64,000 bases of DNA from Trinickia symbiotica (GTDB lineage: Bacteria > Pseudomonadota > Gammaproteobacteria > Burkholderiales > Burkholderiaceae), in contig NZ_PTIR01000023.1 of the NCBI RefSeq assembly GCF_002934455.1, positions 36,681 to 100,680 of the forward strand. Reading direction: 5' to 3'. This document shows, piece by piece, positions 7,576 through 17,870 of this stretch (the first letter of the stretch is position 1; each line of letters opens with the position of its first letter). Under the pieces are notes generated by a model, which saw only the letters and a program-made list of their open reading frames with translations, searched no databases and was not told where the DNA came from. A program made the position numbers and the translations under genes.

Positions 7576-9789
7576 CTATTTGGGCCAGCCAAGCGCTTCC
7601 GACGACTCGTCTTGCGACCGGCCGCGTTCGCCGAATCCCGCCAGAAGCCCACTCGCCCGCTGCACTTTCGCGGTCACGGCCTGCTCGAGGACGGTCTTCC
7701 CTTCGGGCATGGCCAAAGTGAGAAATGCCCGCGCCCTCGTCACACCCGTATAGACGAGCTCGCGCGTCAGAATCGGGCTATACGTGTCCGGCAAGACCAG
7801 TGCCGCATGCTCGAATTCGGAGCCCTGAGACTTATGCACGGTCAGCGCAAACACCGTTTCGACCGCCTGGAGCCGGCTCGGCAAGACCCATTTGATGCCG
7901 CCCAAGCCATCGGCGGACGGAAACGCGACACGCAATGCCCGCACTCCGTCCTTGCCGCCGGGCACCGGGAGCGCGATCCCGATGTCGCCATTCATCAGCC
8001 CGAGCTCGTAGTCGTTGCGGGTCACGAGCACCGGCCGCCCCGGATACCATTCGCTGCGCGCGTCGATCAGACCTTCTTCGTGCAGAAGGCGCGCGATTCG
8101 CTTGTTCAGCCCCTCGACGCCCCACGGGCCGCGGCGCACCGCGCAGAGCAATTGAAACGCGCCGTGCGCTTTCAGCACTTGCGCGGCCCATGCGGCAAAC
8201 GCTTCCGGCGTGGCATCTGCTTCGGGCTTGCAGCGCGCCATCGTCTCCAGATAGTGGCGGTAGCCTTGCCGCGCCGCTACCGCCGCTCCCGCCGCATCGC
8301 AGGAAGCAGGATCGGCGGCACCCCGCCCATCGACCACGAGCGATCTGAACGACGCATCTTCAGTCGCCGAACAGCTCAGCAACGCGACGTCGGCGCGCCG
8401 CTCACTCAACACTCGCATGACACCCGCGGCATCGCCTTCATTGATGCACAGCGCCAACTCGCCGATGCCGCTATCGGACGAGAATCGATGGCTCTCGCGC
8501 AGCATGGCGATCGCCTGATCGAGCGTCGTGCCATGGTCGTCGCGCATCGAGTCGTCGATTCGCTCACCGGTCGCCGCCTGCAGCCAGTCGATCGTCTCGG
8601 ACGTGTAATGTCCTTTGGCGGCGCGGCCGCAAAGCTCGCCGAGCACGGCGCCCGCTTCCACCGAGGCGAGCTGATCCTTGTCGCCGAGCAGAATCAGTCT
8701 TGCCGATTCGGGCAACGCGTCCAGAACGGCCGCCATCATTTCGAGATCGACCATCGATGCTTCGTCGATGACGAGCACGTCGACCGGCAGCGGATTGGCT
8801 GCGTCATGACGGAAACGCCGGCTGTCAGGACGCGTGCCGAGCACGCGGTGCAGCGTGCTGACAGCCGTCGGGATCGACTCCCGCACCGCCACGCCGTCCG
8901 CGAAGCCGTCTAGCGGCAGGCGCGCCACCGTACCCGCGATCGATTCGTTGAGTCGCGCAGCCGCCTTGCCGGTCGGCGCCGCGAGCTTGATTCTGAGCGG
9001 TCGGGCACGCCGAGCCGTGTTTGCGCCAGCTGCATCATTCGTCAATGCGATCGCTTGCAATAACGCAAGCAGGCGAACGACCGTCGTCGTCTTGCCCGTG
9101 CCCGGGCCGCCCGTGACGATGCTGAACGCACTGCGCGCCGCCAGCGCACAGGCCAGCTTCTGCCAGTTCGCGCCGGGCGTCGTGGCTTTCCGCGCAGGAA
9201 ACAGCATGTCGAGTGCAGCCCGCACCGCATCGGTATTCAACAGCACCGCCTGCTCTCTCGACGCATGCAATCGTCGTTCGATGCCGGCCCGCACGTCTTG
9301 TTCGTATTGCCAATAGCGACGCAGGTACAGGCGCGTGCCAACCAGCACGAGCGGCGTGTTGCCTGCACCCGGGCTCACGAGTATCCGCTCGTCGAGCGCC
9401 GCCAGCCACCCGGCGAGCGTGACGCCGCCCAGCAGATCGGCGGGCGCGCAGGCTGGCGCGTCGGCCAACCACTCGGGAGGTCCGTCCGGCGGCAGCGACA
9501 ACGCGAACGCCGGGTCGTCGAGCGTCGCGCGCAGATCCAGGCAGGCATGGCCGCGGCCGAGTTGGTGGCTGGCAAGCGCCGCCGCAAGGATCAGCAGCGG
9601 CGGCGCCTCCCGCACTTCGCGCGACAGAAAGCGCGCGAATGCCGCATCGAGCGCACGCAGCCAGCCTCGCTCGACCCAATCGTCGAGCATGGCGAGCATC
9701 CGTCGCGCATCCGCGCGCGCGTCGTCGCGGGCTCGGTGCGTCGTAGTGTCCTCGGCCGCTTCAATAGGATGAGTGACTGGAGTCGTCAT
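7576..9789 (-). CDS. recD: RecBCD enzyme subunit RecD (5'-3' helicase)
   Basis: This 737-aa SF1B helicase is the alpha subunit of exonuclease V. Walker A is GGPGTGKTTTVVRLLALL, Walker B/DEAA-like is VLVIDEASMVDL, and the C-terminal UvrD_C_2 region is TVHKSQGSEFEHAALVLPD. RecD is the fast motor in double-strand-break processing and destroys linear foreign DNA with RecB and RecC. Its ATG (9789-9787) overlaps the recB stop as ATGA, giving translational coupling; an upstream in-frame start at 9807 is therefore rejected. It is the last gene of the recC-recB-recD operon. Confidence 0.96.
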   Translation of the reverse strand: MTTPVTHPIEAAEDTTTHRARDDARADARRMLAMLDDWVERGWLRALDAAFARFLSREVREAPPLLILAAALASHQLGRGHACLDLRATLDDPAFALSLPPDGPPEWLADAPACAPADLLGGVTLAGWLAALDERILVSPGAGNTPLVLVGTRLYLRRYWQYEQDVRAGIERRLHASREQAVLLNTDAVRAALDMLFPARKATTPGANWQKLACALAARSAFSIVTGGPGTGKTTTVVRLLALLQAIALTNDAAGANTARRARPLRIKLAAPTGKAAARLNESIAGTVARLPLDGFADGVAVRESIPTAVSTLHRVLGTRPDSRRFRHDAANPLPVDVLVIDEASMVDLEMMAAVLDALPESARLILLGDKDQLASVEAGAVLGELCGRAAKGHYTSETIDWLQAATGERIDDSMRDDHGTTLDQAIAMLRESHRFSSDSGIGELALCINEGDAAGVMRVLSERRADVALLSCSATEDASFRSLVVDGRGAADPASCDAAGAAVAARQGYRHYLETMARCKPEADATPEAFAAWAAQVLKAHGAFQLLCAVRRGPWGVEGLNKRIARLLHEEGLIDARSEWYPGRPVLVTRNDYELGLMNGDIGIALPVPGGKDGVRALRVAFPSADGLGGIKWVLPSRLQAVETVFALTVHKSQGSEFEHAALVLPDTYSPILTRELVYTGVTRARAFLTLAMPEGKTVLEQAVTAKVQRASGLLAGFGERGRSQDESSEALGWPK

Positions 9790-12700
9790 GCGATGTCCCC
9801 CGCCCATTCTTCTTCGCTCACGCGATGCGCGAAGAGCGCATCGAGTCGCTCTATCAGCGCGCGCGGCGGATGATCGATGTGAAGACCCTGGCTCGGCGCG
9901 TGGCTGCCGCGCAGGAACAAATACACCGCGCCGCCGACATGGCGATCGTAGTCATAATCCGGCAGACGCGCCTTCAGCAGCCGATGAAGGGCGAAGAGGT
10001 ACAGCACGTACTGCAGCTCGTAGCGCGAATGCAGGATCTGGGCGCGCATTCTCGCCGGCGTATACGCCGCATCGTCCGGCCCAAGCCAGTTCGATTTGTA
10101 GTCCGCGACGTAGTAGCGGCCCTCATGTTCGAACACGAGGTCGATGAAGCCTTTGAGCATGCCGTTGAGCCGCGCCGGCTCGAGCGCGGGGCGCGCCGCG
10201 CCGTCGAGCGTCATCTCGCAGACGATGCGGTCAAGCACTTGCGCATCGACCGCATGCGCGCCTAACCAAAACTCCATCTCGGGCAGATACGACTTCATTG
10301 CGCGCAGCGTAACGGCCCGCATCGGCTCGCCGCCGCGGGCCGGCAAGTGCAACGGCTCGTGCAAAAGGCGCAGCAGCCAAGCGGTCAGCGGCTCGATCCA
10401 GCGCGCCCAACCGCGCAGACTGCAGCGGCGCGCGACCGTATCGCGCAGCACGTCGGGGCGCTTGGCCACTTCCTCGAATCCTTCGGTCGCCGCCCATTCC
10501 ATCAACTCGTGAAGGAAGCTGCCGGCGTCGGCTCCGCGCGGAAAATCGTGGAGCGCCCCGTCTGGCTGCTCCGACGTGCGGGTCGCGGCGCCCGTCGGCG
10601 GCCAGTTCACATCCGGCTCGTCGGGCACCTCGGCTTCGGAGAGCTCCTGGAAAACGTCCTGTCCACGCGTGTCGGGCGCGGCATGCGCGTCACCCGATTC
10701 GTCCGCGTTAGACGGTCCATGCGAATGAGCGCCCATGCCGCCGATCACTCCGTCAACCTTGCGCAGGCTCGAATAGCTGGCGATCCACCAGCGCTCGCTC
10801 ACGGCCTGCCGCAACGTCCGCGCGGCGCCTCGCCTGACTTGCGATCCGCGCAATGTGAAGGGCTCGTCGCTCGGAGTCGCGGCTTGTCCGACGCTGATCT
10901 GCGCGCATCCTTCGGCAAGCCGCTCGAGCAGCTCGCCGAGCGCATGCGGCGCAATCGGCTTGCCGCCGTCGAGCAAATAGCCGAGCGCGCTCGACTCGAC
11001 GCATTGGATCGGCGCCATGCCGATCCATGTCGCGTAGCGAGCGCGCGTGAGCGCCACGTAGAGCTTGCGCAGATCTTCGCCGAGCCGCTCGCGATCGACT
11101 TGCGGCAAGACGGACGCATCACCGACCGTCACATGAAGCCCACCGGTCTCGTCGTGCCACTTCAGCGGCATATCGGACGGCAATGTTCGCCGAAAATTGC
11201 ACGCGAATGGTAGGAACACCAGCGGGTACTCGAGCCCCTTCGACTTGTGAACCGTCACGACCTGCACGAGGCCCGCGTCGCTTTCGAGCCTCAGCTGCCG
11301 CGCGTCGCCGACTGCGCCGCCCGCGTCGTCCGCAATCTCCTCGTCGAGGTAGCGAATCAGCGCGTGCTCGCCGTCGAGCTGCGTGCTTGCCTGCTGCAGC
11401 AGCTCGGCCAGATGAAGCAGATTGGTGAGCACGCGCTCGCCGTTCGCCGACGCGCCGCTCGCTTGCCCGATCAGTCTTCGCGGCACCTGAAAATCGTTGA
11501 GCAGCCGGCGCAGCATCGGCAGCACGCCCTTGCTGCGCCAGCAATCGCGGTAACCGCGAAACTGCAGCACGCGCGATTCCCACTCGATTTCATCGTGCGT
11601 GAGGGCATCGAGCGCGGCCCAATCGAGCCCGAGTGTCGCCGTCGCGAGCGCGGCGCGAAGGAGCCGTCCGTCATCGGGCTCGGCGCAGGCCGCGAGCCAA
11701 TGACGCAGTTCGGCTGCCTGCTCGGTCTGAAAGACGGAGTCCCTGTCGGACAGGTAGACGCTGCGCACGCCGCGCTCGGCGAGCGCGGCGCGAATCGTGC
11801 GCGCCTCCTCACCGTTGTTGACGAGTACAGCCATGTGGGCGGGCTCGAGCGGCGCCATCCGCTCGGGGCCGACGAACCCCGCTTCGCCTCGCTGGCCCAG
11901 GTTCAGCAGACGAACCATCTCCGTCGCGCAACTGGCCGCCATCGCGCGCAGATAAGCCTCTTTGCCGAGCGGCTTGCCATCCTCGGCGGGCGGCAGCCAC
12001 CATGCGGTCAGCGCCGGCAAGTCATGTCCGTTCTCGCGAAGCTTGTCGGGACGGCCTTGCGCGTCGGCGGCGACGAACGGCAACGGGTTGTCTCCATCCG
12101 CTGCGTTGCGGAACAGAAACGCACCCTGCCCTTCCGCCCGCGCCTCCGCCGCCGCGAAGCAGCGGTTGACGGCCGCCACCATCGCGGCCGTCGAGCGGAA
12201 GTTCTTCTTCAGCGTGAAGAGACGCCCCGCGCAGGCACGGCGCGCCGTCAGGTATGTGTAGATGTCCGCGCCGCGAAACGCGTAGATCGCCTGCTTCGGA
12301 TCGCCGATCAGGATGATGGCCGTGTCTGCGTCGTTCTCGGCAATTCGATAGACCGAGTCGAATATGTCGTACTGGACCGGGTCCGTGTCCTGAAACTCGT
12401 CGATGAGCGCCACCGGGTATTGCCGGCGAATGATCTCGGCGAGGCGCGCACCGTTCGGTGCGCGCAGCGCATCGCGAAGGCGTGTCAGCAGGTCGTCGAA
12501 GCCCATCTGCGACCGTTTCTTCTCCTCGGCCGCGAAGCGCTCGGCAACCCAGCGAGCCGCGTGGCAAAGCAGTTCTCGATAGGCCGTCGGCTGCGCCGCC
12601 AGCGCGGCGGGGAGCCCCTGCATCGCGTCGAGCGCCGGGTGACACGGCGGATCGCCGGCCTTCCAGATCTCGGCGAGCCCGTCTCGTGTCAAGCGCGTCC

Positions 12701-13628
12701 AGACGGCCGCATCGTCGGCGAACGCCGGCTTGATCATGTCCGGATCGGCGGCCCATGCGCGCATTTTGTCGAGCCAGTTCTGGCAGTTCGTCCGATTCAG
12801 GCGCTGCGCGTTGAATAGCTTCTTCTCGCGCGCATCGTCGAGGATCGCTTGCAGTTCATCGGCCCATATCGTCCAGTTTTCCTTGAGGCATGCCAGATGC
12901 GCGTGAAGCCTTTCACGCGCGTCGCGCAGCGCGTGTTCCGGCGCGGGCGCTTCGGGCAGAAGGTGTGCGTGCGCAATGAGACCGCCAATCATCGACTGCA
13001 ATGCGTGCGGACTGGCGAACCATCGACGCACGTCGCCCGCCGACTGCGCATCGAGCGGCGCGAGGAAGATGCGCCAGTAATCGCGCACAACCTCCGCGCG
13101 CAACGCGCTTTGATCCGTTTCGAGCGTCTGCGAGAACAGGCTGTCGCTATCGAACGCATGCTCGCTCAACATCCGATTGCACCATCCGTGGATCGTCGAG
13201 ACGGCTGCTTCATCCATCCATTCCGCGGCCAGTTCCAGCCGGTGCGCGCAGGCGGGCCACTCATCGGGTGAATAGTCGGCGCGCAACGCGTGCAGCAGGT
13301 CGTCGCCCGCCGGACCGGCAACGTCAGCAGGATCCGCGCGGAAGTACGCGGCGGCCTCGACGAGACGCGCGCGGATCCGCTCGCGTAGTTCTTTCGTCGC
13401 CGCATCGGTAAACGTCACGACGAGGATTTCCGGAGGCGTCAATGCCTGCGTGCGCTGCTGCGGATCGCCATGACCCAAGACGAGTCGCACATAAAGCATC
13501 GCAATCGTGAACGTCTTGCCGGTGCCCGCGCTCGCTTCGATAAGACTGCTGCCGCGCAACGGAAAGCGTAGCGGGTCCAACACCACGGCAGCCGACCCAA
13601 TCGGATCACTCACGGGTGCATCGTTCAT
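9786..13628 (-). CDS. recB: RecBCD enzyme subunit RecB (helicase-nuclease)
   Basis: This 1280-aa UvrD-like SF1A 3'-5' helicase carries a C-terminal nuclease. Walker A is SLIEASAGTGKTFTIAMLYV, Walker B includes PVALIDEFQDTDPVQYDIFD, and motif VI-like sequence is KLYVALTRARY. The nuclease domain has the RecB-family residues in GFIDLVF and YYVADYKSNWLG (D and DYK). It unwinds and degrades ends, then loads RecA after Chi. The ATG at 13628 follows GGGGAG at good spacing; the frame also offers a TTG one codon earlier. It begins 3 bp after the recC stop and overlaps recD. Confidence 0.97.
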   Translation of the reverse strand: MNDAPVSDPIGSAAVVLDPLRFPLRGSSLIEASAGTGKTFTIAMLYVRLVLGHGDPQQRTQALTPPEILVVTFTDAATKELRERIRARLVEAAAYFRADPADVAGPAGDDLLHALRADYSPDEWPACAHRLELAAEWMDEAAVSTIHGWCNRMLSEHAFDSDSLFSQTLETDQSALRAEVVRDYWRIFLAPLDAQSAGDVRRWFASPHALQSMIGGLIAHAHLLPEAPAPEHALRDARERLHAHLACLKENWTIWADELQAILDDAREKKLFNAQRLNRTNCQNWLDKMRAWAADPDMIKPAFADDAAVWTRLTRDGLAEIWKAGDPPCHPALDAMQGLPAALAAQPTAYRELLCHAARWVAERFAAEEKKRSQMGFDDLLTRLRDALRAPNGARLAEIIRRQYPVALIDEFQDTDPVQYDIFDSVYRIAENDADTAIILIGDPKQAIYAFRGADIYTYLTARRACAGRLFTLKKNFRSTAAMVAAVNRCFAAAEARAEGQGAFLFRNAADGDNPLPFVAADAQGRPDKLRENGHDLPALTAWWLPPAEDGKPLGKEAYLRAMAASCATEMVRLLNLGQRGEAGFVGPERMAPLEPAHMAVLVNNGEEARTIRAALAERGVRSVYLSDRDSVFQTEQAAELRHWLAACAEPDDGRLLRAALATATLGLDWAALDALTHDEIEWESRVLQFRGYRDCWRSKGVLPMLRRLLNDFQVPRRLIGQASGASANGERVLTNLLHLAELLQQASTQLDGEHALIRYLDEEIADDAGGAVGDARQLRLESDAGLVQVVTVHKSKGLEYPLVFLPFACNFRRTLPSDMPLKWHDETGGLHVTVGDASVLPQVDRERLGEDLRKLYVALTRARYATWIGMAPIQCVESSALGYLLDGGKPIAPHALGELLERLAEGCAQISVGQAATPSDEPFTLRGSQVRRGAARTLRQAVSERWWIASYSSLRKVDGVIGGMGAHSHGPSNADESGDAHAAPDTRGQDVFQELSEAEVPDEPDVNWPPTGAATRTSEQPDGALHDFPRGADAGSFLHELMEWAATEGFEEVAKRPDVLRDTVARRCSLRGWARWIEPLTAWLLRLLHEPLHLPARGGEPMRAVTLRAMKSYLPEMEFWLGAHAVDAQVLDRIVCEMTLDGAARPALEPARLNGMLKGFIDLVFEHEGRYYVADYKSNWLGPDDAAYTPARMRAQILHSRYELQYVLYLFALHRLLKARLPDYDYDRHVGGAVYLFLRGSHAPSQGLHIDHPPRALIERLDALFAHRVSEEEWAGDIA

Positions 13629-13631
13629 CAA

Positions 13632-16600
13632 TTAGGACTCCCCACCGTTTTTGGCATCGTTCTTCCCCCTTGCCGTCGCGGGAATTGCAAGATGGAGCGG
13701 CTGCAGCAACTCGACGGCCAGCGCCTCGAACTCGCCGCCCGCGGCGAGTGCGTCGAAATCGGGGTACACGCGGCACAAGTAAGCGTTCATATCGCGCTCG
13801 CCCGGTTGCCACGACGTGCCTTCATAGGCCGCGCGCGCAGCGTCGCGCGCTTGCGTTTCGTCGGCGTCCGGCGAACCCTCGCGCGCGCCGTTGCCGTCGC
13901 CGTTGCGCCGCTTCCCGAGCCATGCGAACGCCGTGTTGACCGCGAGCGGCAACGGCCTGCGCATACCCTCGTCCCACGCGCGCAGCAATGCGAGCAGATG
14001 CGCGCGCGCTTCATCCGGTGCCACGGGCGCGAGCTCGATGCCGCCTACCTTACTGATCACCACCGTCGTAAGCGGGCCCGCCGCGAGCTGTGCGGCCAAG
14101 TGCGGGACCCAGAATGCGATGACTCTATCGCGGCGATACTTGTTGTCCTTGACGAGCGTGCTCGCATCGAGAATGACGTGGCCCAGTCCGCCGTCCGGGC
14201 TGCCGCGTAGACCGCCGATCCAGTCTTCGATCGAGCGCGCGCGGTCATCGAGCATCGCCTCGACACGCAGTTCGAATTGCTCTTCGAGCGCCTCGGGCCA
14301 ACGTGCGAGCGCGGCCTGATAGCGCGCGAAGAGGTCCGGCATCGGCGCAAGCAGTTCCTCGCCGACGAGCTCGCCGAAACCGCCTTTCGCCAGATCGCCG
14401 CTGCGGTACATGCGCTCGAGACGCGCAAGCGCAGTCGGCATCAACTCTTCGTCGCCGCGCTCGAGCGCCGCGGTCTGCGCGCGGATCAACTCATTTTGAA
14501 GTTGCCACGTTTCGAGCCCATCGAGGGCGAACGGTTCGTCGTTCTCGCTGGCCGTCGCATCGGCCTCGAAGGCCACGCGCAGCCGTTGGCGGAAGAAACA
14601 CTTGACCGGATCCTTCAAGAAGGCGGCCAGCTCGCGAACCGACAACGGCTCTTCGCGTTCGATGGGCGGCAACTTCGTCACGGCGCGGCGGGTTGCGTCG
14701 TCCGCCTGTTCTACTTGATTCCATTCGCTCGCGAAAGTGAACAGCTTCGAGGCGTGCGGATCGGCGGGAAAATAGTCGGCGCTGAAGGGCTGCAGCCGGT
14801 GCACGATCGTCAGTTCGTCGATAAGCGCGTCGGGCTTGCCGCTCTCGTCGCCCGCCAGGCGCCAGCCGGCCGACAGATGCTCGCGCAGCTGCCCCACCAG
14901 CACCGATGGCGGGCGCGGCGTGTTGTCGGTCACGCTGCGCCCGACCCATGACACATGCAGATGCTCACGTGCCGAGAGCAGCGCTTCGAGGAACAAATAA
15001 CGATCGTCCTCACGGCGCGACCGATCGCCAGGCCGATAGCTCTGCCGCATCAGATCGAAGTCGAGCGGCGTCCGCGTGCGCGGGAAGTCGCCGTCGTTCA
15101 TGCCGAGCAGACATACGCGGCGAAACGGAATCGCGCGCATCGGCATCAGCGTCGCGAACGTGACCGCGCCCGCGAAGAATCGCTGCGACAGGCCGCCTCC
15201 TTGGAATTGCGACAGCCAATAGTCCGCCACGATCGATAGCGGAAGCTCCTCGGTCAGCGCGGCGTCGTCACACTCGTCTCGCCATGCTTCGAGCGCGGCA
15301 TCGAGACGGTCGAGGGTGTAGGCATCGTCGCTATCGGAGGGCGCGAAGAATGCGCCCTTGATCTTGCGCAGGCGCCTGCACCACTCATCGACGGTGGCCG
15401 GCTCGCGCAACGTGCGCCATGTCTCGTCGAGCGCCTCGATGAGGCGCGTCAACGGTCCGAGGAGCGCCGCGTCGAGCCCGCCGATTTCGGCATACGGCTC
15501 GATGTCGGACCACGCGTCCGACTTGTCGCCCACCGCGTAGCCGAGCAGCATTCGGCGCAGGCCAAAGGCCCACGTATTCGGCGCATCGTCGTCGCCCGCC
15601 TTCGGCAAACCGAGGCTCGCGCGTTGCTCGCCGTGCAGGCCCCAGCGAATGTTCGCGCCGCCGATCCCATGGTGCAGCGTCGGCACGTCGTCGGCCGCGA
15701 TGCCGAAGCGCTCTCGCAGCGCGGGCACTTCGAGCAGGTCGAGCACATCGCTGACGGTCGTTCTCGATTGCGGCAGCGCAAGCAGCGTCTCGAGCGCGCC
15801 GAGCAGCGGGTCGAAGTCGCGTTGGCCCCGATCGGCGACGCTGAACGGGATGTGGCGCGAATCGCCCGCATCGAGCGAGCCGAACACGGCCTGCACGTGC
15901 GGCGCATAGGCCTCGATGTCGGGCACCATGACGATCACGTCGCGCGGGCGCAGCGTCGCATCGGCCGCAAATGCGGCGAGCAGTTGGTCGTGCAGGATCT
16001 CGACCTCGCGCTGCGGGCTGTGCGCGATATGAAAGCGAATCGATTGATCCGCGCGTGGGTCCACCGCCGGCCAGCGCTCGCCCGTTTCCGCGAGCGGCCG
16101 CAGATCGCGAATATCGTCCTGCAACTGTTGCAGCATCGTGGCGGTGCCGTCGCTCTCGAACAGATCGATACGCTGACCGATGCTCGCGAAGCGCGACGCA
16201 TACGTGTTGCGGTCGGCGTCGCTGTCGAATTCGTCGAGCAAGCCGATGAAGTCGCGCCCCTGCTTGCCCCAGGCCGCGAGCAGCGGATGGGCGTAGAGGT
16301 GAAGCTCCGCCTCGTCGATCATCGCAGGCGCGCCTTGACGACGGCGCTGGCGCGAGCGCTGCGCACGCAACAGATCCTGGTCGGCGACGATGTCGGCCCA
16401 ATAGTGCGCGCACGGGTTGTGCACGCACATCAGCACCTGCGTGAAGCTTGCCAGCGCGGCGAGCACTTCGAGCGATTGCCGAGGCAGGCTCGAGATTCCG
16501 AAAACGATGACGCGCGGCGGGAGCCCACGCGGCCGCTCACCGTCGCCCATGGCGGCGACACGTCGCAGAAATGCGTCGTGCACCGCCGCGCGGCCGGCCT

Positions 16601-17240
16601 TCGCCGCGTCGATGCCGTCCGGGCGGTGCGCGCGGACATCGTCGAGCAGCGCGCGCCACAACGCCGCCTGCCAGCGATGCTCGTCGGGCAGCGGCGTGCG
16701 CGCGTCGCGGGCATCGATCAGCACGTCGTCGTGCGCGGCCCATCTCGCGAGCCAATCCGCGCGATACAGCTGGTATTGGTCGAACAGTTCAGCCACACGT
16801 TGGGCGAGCTGGAACCGCTTACGCTGATCGTCGTCGTGCGCCATGAAGCGCTTGAGCGGGCCGTATTCCGGCAGCTCGAGCAGCGCCGGCAAGAGACGCG
16901 TCAACCGCCATACGAGCCGCGACTTGTCGAATGGCGAGACAGCCGGCACCGCGTCGGCGCCGAGCACCGCGCGGTAGACCTGCCAGAGAAACCGTGCGGG
17001 CAGCGACAAATCGAGCGCGGCGGAAATCCCGCAGCCGCCCTCTTCGGCATCGGCCGCGAACGCTAGCTTCAGCCACTGAGCGATCCCGTTGCTCTGCACG
17101 AGGATGACTTCGTTTTCCAACGGCGCCAGCGGGTACTGCTTGATCCATTCGATCATCAGCTCGCGCAGTCGCTCGGGCCGGTTGCCATGCACCAGCATCA
17201 GCCCGGCGGGAAGCGTTTGTGAGGTCAAACGGGACTCCAT
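13632..17240 (-). CDS. recC: RecBCD enzyme subunit RecC
   Basis: This protein of about 1202 aa reads as the gamma subunit of exonuclease V, which recognises Chi and splits the duplex. The N-terminus LMLVHGNRPERLRELMIEW, followed by VILVQSNGIAQWLKLAF, matches the inactive helicase domain of RecC. The later region ALNDGDFPRTR-like (LGMNDGDFPRTRTPLDFDLM) is also typical. The start is taken as ATG 17240 rather than 17336, since family members begin close to the LVHGNRPE segment; the next Met inside that segment is also possible. It is the first gene of the recC-recB-recD operon, and no ptrA gene is interspersed. Confidence 0.95.
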   Translation of the reverse strand: MESRLTSQTLPAGLMLVHGNRPERLRELMIEWIKQYPLAPLENEVILVQSNGIAQWLKLAFAADAEEGGCGISAALDLSLPARFLWQVYRAVLGADAVPAVSPFDKSRLVWRLTRLLPALLELPEYGPLKRFMAHDDDQRKRFQLAQRVAELFDQYQLYRADWLARWAAHDDVLIDARDARTPLPDEHRWQAALWRALLDDVRAHRPDGIDAAKAGRAAVHDAFLRRVAAMGDGERPRGLPPRVIVFGISSLPRQSLEVLAALASFTQVLMCVHNPCAHYWADIVADQDLLRAQRSRQRRRQGAPAMIDEAELHLYAHPLLAAWGKQGRDFIGLLDEFDSDADRNTYASRFASIGQRIDLFESDGTATMLQQLQDDIRDLRPLAETGERWPAVDPRADQSIRFHIAHSPQREVEILHDQLLAAFAADATLRPRDVIVMVPDIEAYAPHVQAVFGSLDAGDSRHIPFSVADRGQRDFDPLLGALETLLALPQSRTTVSDVLDLLEVPALRERFGIAADDVPTLHHGIGGANIRWGLHGEQRASLGLPKAGDDDAPNTWAFGLRRMLLGYAVGDKSDAWSDIEPYAEIGGLDAALLGPLTRLIEALDETWRTLREPATVDEWCRRLRKIKGAFFAPSDSDDAYTLDRLDAALEAWRDECDDAALTEELPLSIVADYWLSQFQGGGLSQRFFAGAVTFATLMPMRAIPFRRVCLLGMNDGDFPRTRTPLDFDLMRQSYRPGDRSRREDDRYLFLEALLSAREHLHVSWVGRSVTDNTPRPPSVLVGQLREHLSAGWRLAGDESGKPDALIDELTIVHRLQPFSADYFPADPHASKLFTFASEWNQVEQADDATRRAVTKLPPIEREEPLSVRELAAFLKDPVKCFFRQRLRVAFEADATASENDEPFALDGLETWQLQNELIRAQTAALERGDEELMPTALARLERMYRSGDLAKGGFGELVGEELLAPMPDLFARYQAALARWPEALEEQFELRVEAMLDDRARSIEDWIGGLRGSPDGGLGHVILDASTLVKDNKYRRDRVIAFWVPHLAAQLAAGPLTTVVISKVGGIELAPVAPDEARAHLLALLRAWDEGMRRPLPLAVNTAFAWLGKRRNGDGNGAREGSPDADETQARDAARAAYEGTSWQPGERDMNAYLCRVYPDFDALAAGGEFEALAVELLQPLHLAIPATARGKNDAKNGGES

Positions 17241-17547
17241 TAACGTGCTTGTGAATCCGGTCAGCGACGGCCCGTCGCAGAGACCGAGGGTAGTTTCGAA
17301 GAGATCGGCTCCGGACCGCGGCGAGCCGGCATACATATTAAGGCAGCATTGGACTCAAGGTCGTTCGGGAAAATCGGGGCACGGCAGCGCGCTTTCGGGA
17401 CGCGATGCAGGAACTGACATCGTGCTCGGAAACCACCGCAAGAAATGCTAACCTCACAGGTCAATGAAGTCTCAGTCTTCAACGTGAATGGGCATCACTT
17501 TCGCCAACAAGGCGCTGTTGTGCGAGCAACTCAACGAAGAGAAGCCG

Positions 17548-17823
17548 ATGGTCAAGACGCATGGGAACGAATTTCGGCCTGACTACGCCGTCGCGCCAGG
17601 CGAAGTGCTTGGCGAAGAACTGGAAGTACGCGGGATGACTCAGCAAGAGCTCGCAAAGCGGACGGGTCTGAGTCCGAACTACATTGTCTCGGTCGTCCAA
17701 GCGAAGTCGTCGATTACACCTGAAACCGCCCTCAAGTTCGAGAGGACGCTGGGCATGCCCGCTGACTATTGGTTAAACCTAGAAAGTGAATACCAGCAAG
17801 CGTTGCCGTGGGATTATGAATGA
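17548..17823 (+). CDS. HigA-like XRE antitoxin, apparently without a toxin
   Basis: This 91-aa protein has an XRE helix-turn-helix in the HigA/VapI arrangement: APGEVLGEELEVRGMTQQEL, then AKRTGLSPNYIVSVVQAKSS and the tail GMPADYWLNLESEYQ. That layout is typical of higBA-module antitoxins. ATG 17548 follows GAAGAG. HigB is normally encoded just upstream, but the roughly 200 bp between recC and this gene show no RelE-like frame. It may be an orphan antitoxin or a housekeeping regulator. Confidence 0.8.
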   Translation: MVKTHGNEFRPDYAVAPGEVLGEELEVRGMTQQELAKRTGLSPNYIVSVVQAKSSITPETALKFERTLGMPADYWLNLESEYQQALPWDYE

Positions 17824-17827
17824 GAAA

Positions 17828-17849
17828 GGCGCGCAGTCATCCGCGCGCC
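17828..17849. terminator. bidirectional terminator-like hairpin
   Basis: GGCGCGC (17828-17834) and GCGCGCC (17843-17849) form a perfect stem with an 8-nt loop. It starts 5 bp after the antitoxin stop and lies before the convergent end of the FAD oxidoreductase gene. There is no U-tract, so efficiency is uncertain. Confidence 0.5.
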
Positions 17850-17870
17850 AGGATCTTACGAGTTCCGCCC

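Noticed and set aside
9265..12818. Several long plus-strand frames opposite recB and recD
   Set aside because: Antisense shadows; the minus strand carries full helicase and nuclease motifs.
17341..17547. HigB toxin upstream of the HigA-like gene
   Set aside because: No frame of suitable length or RelE-like sequence.
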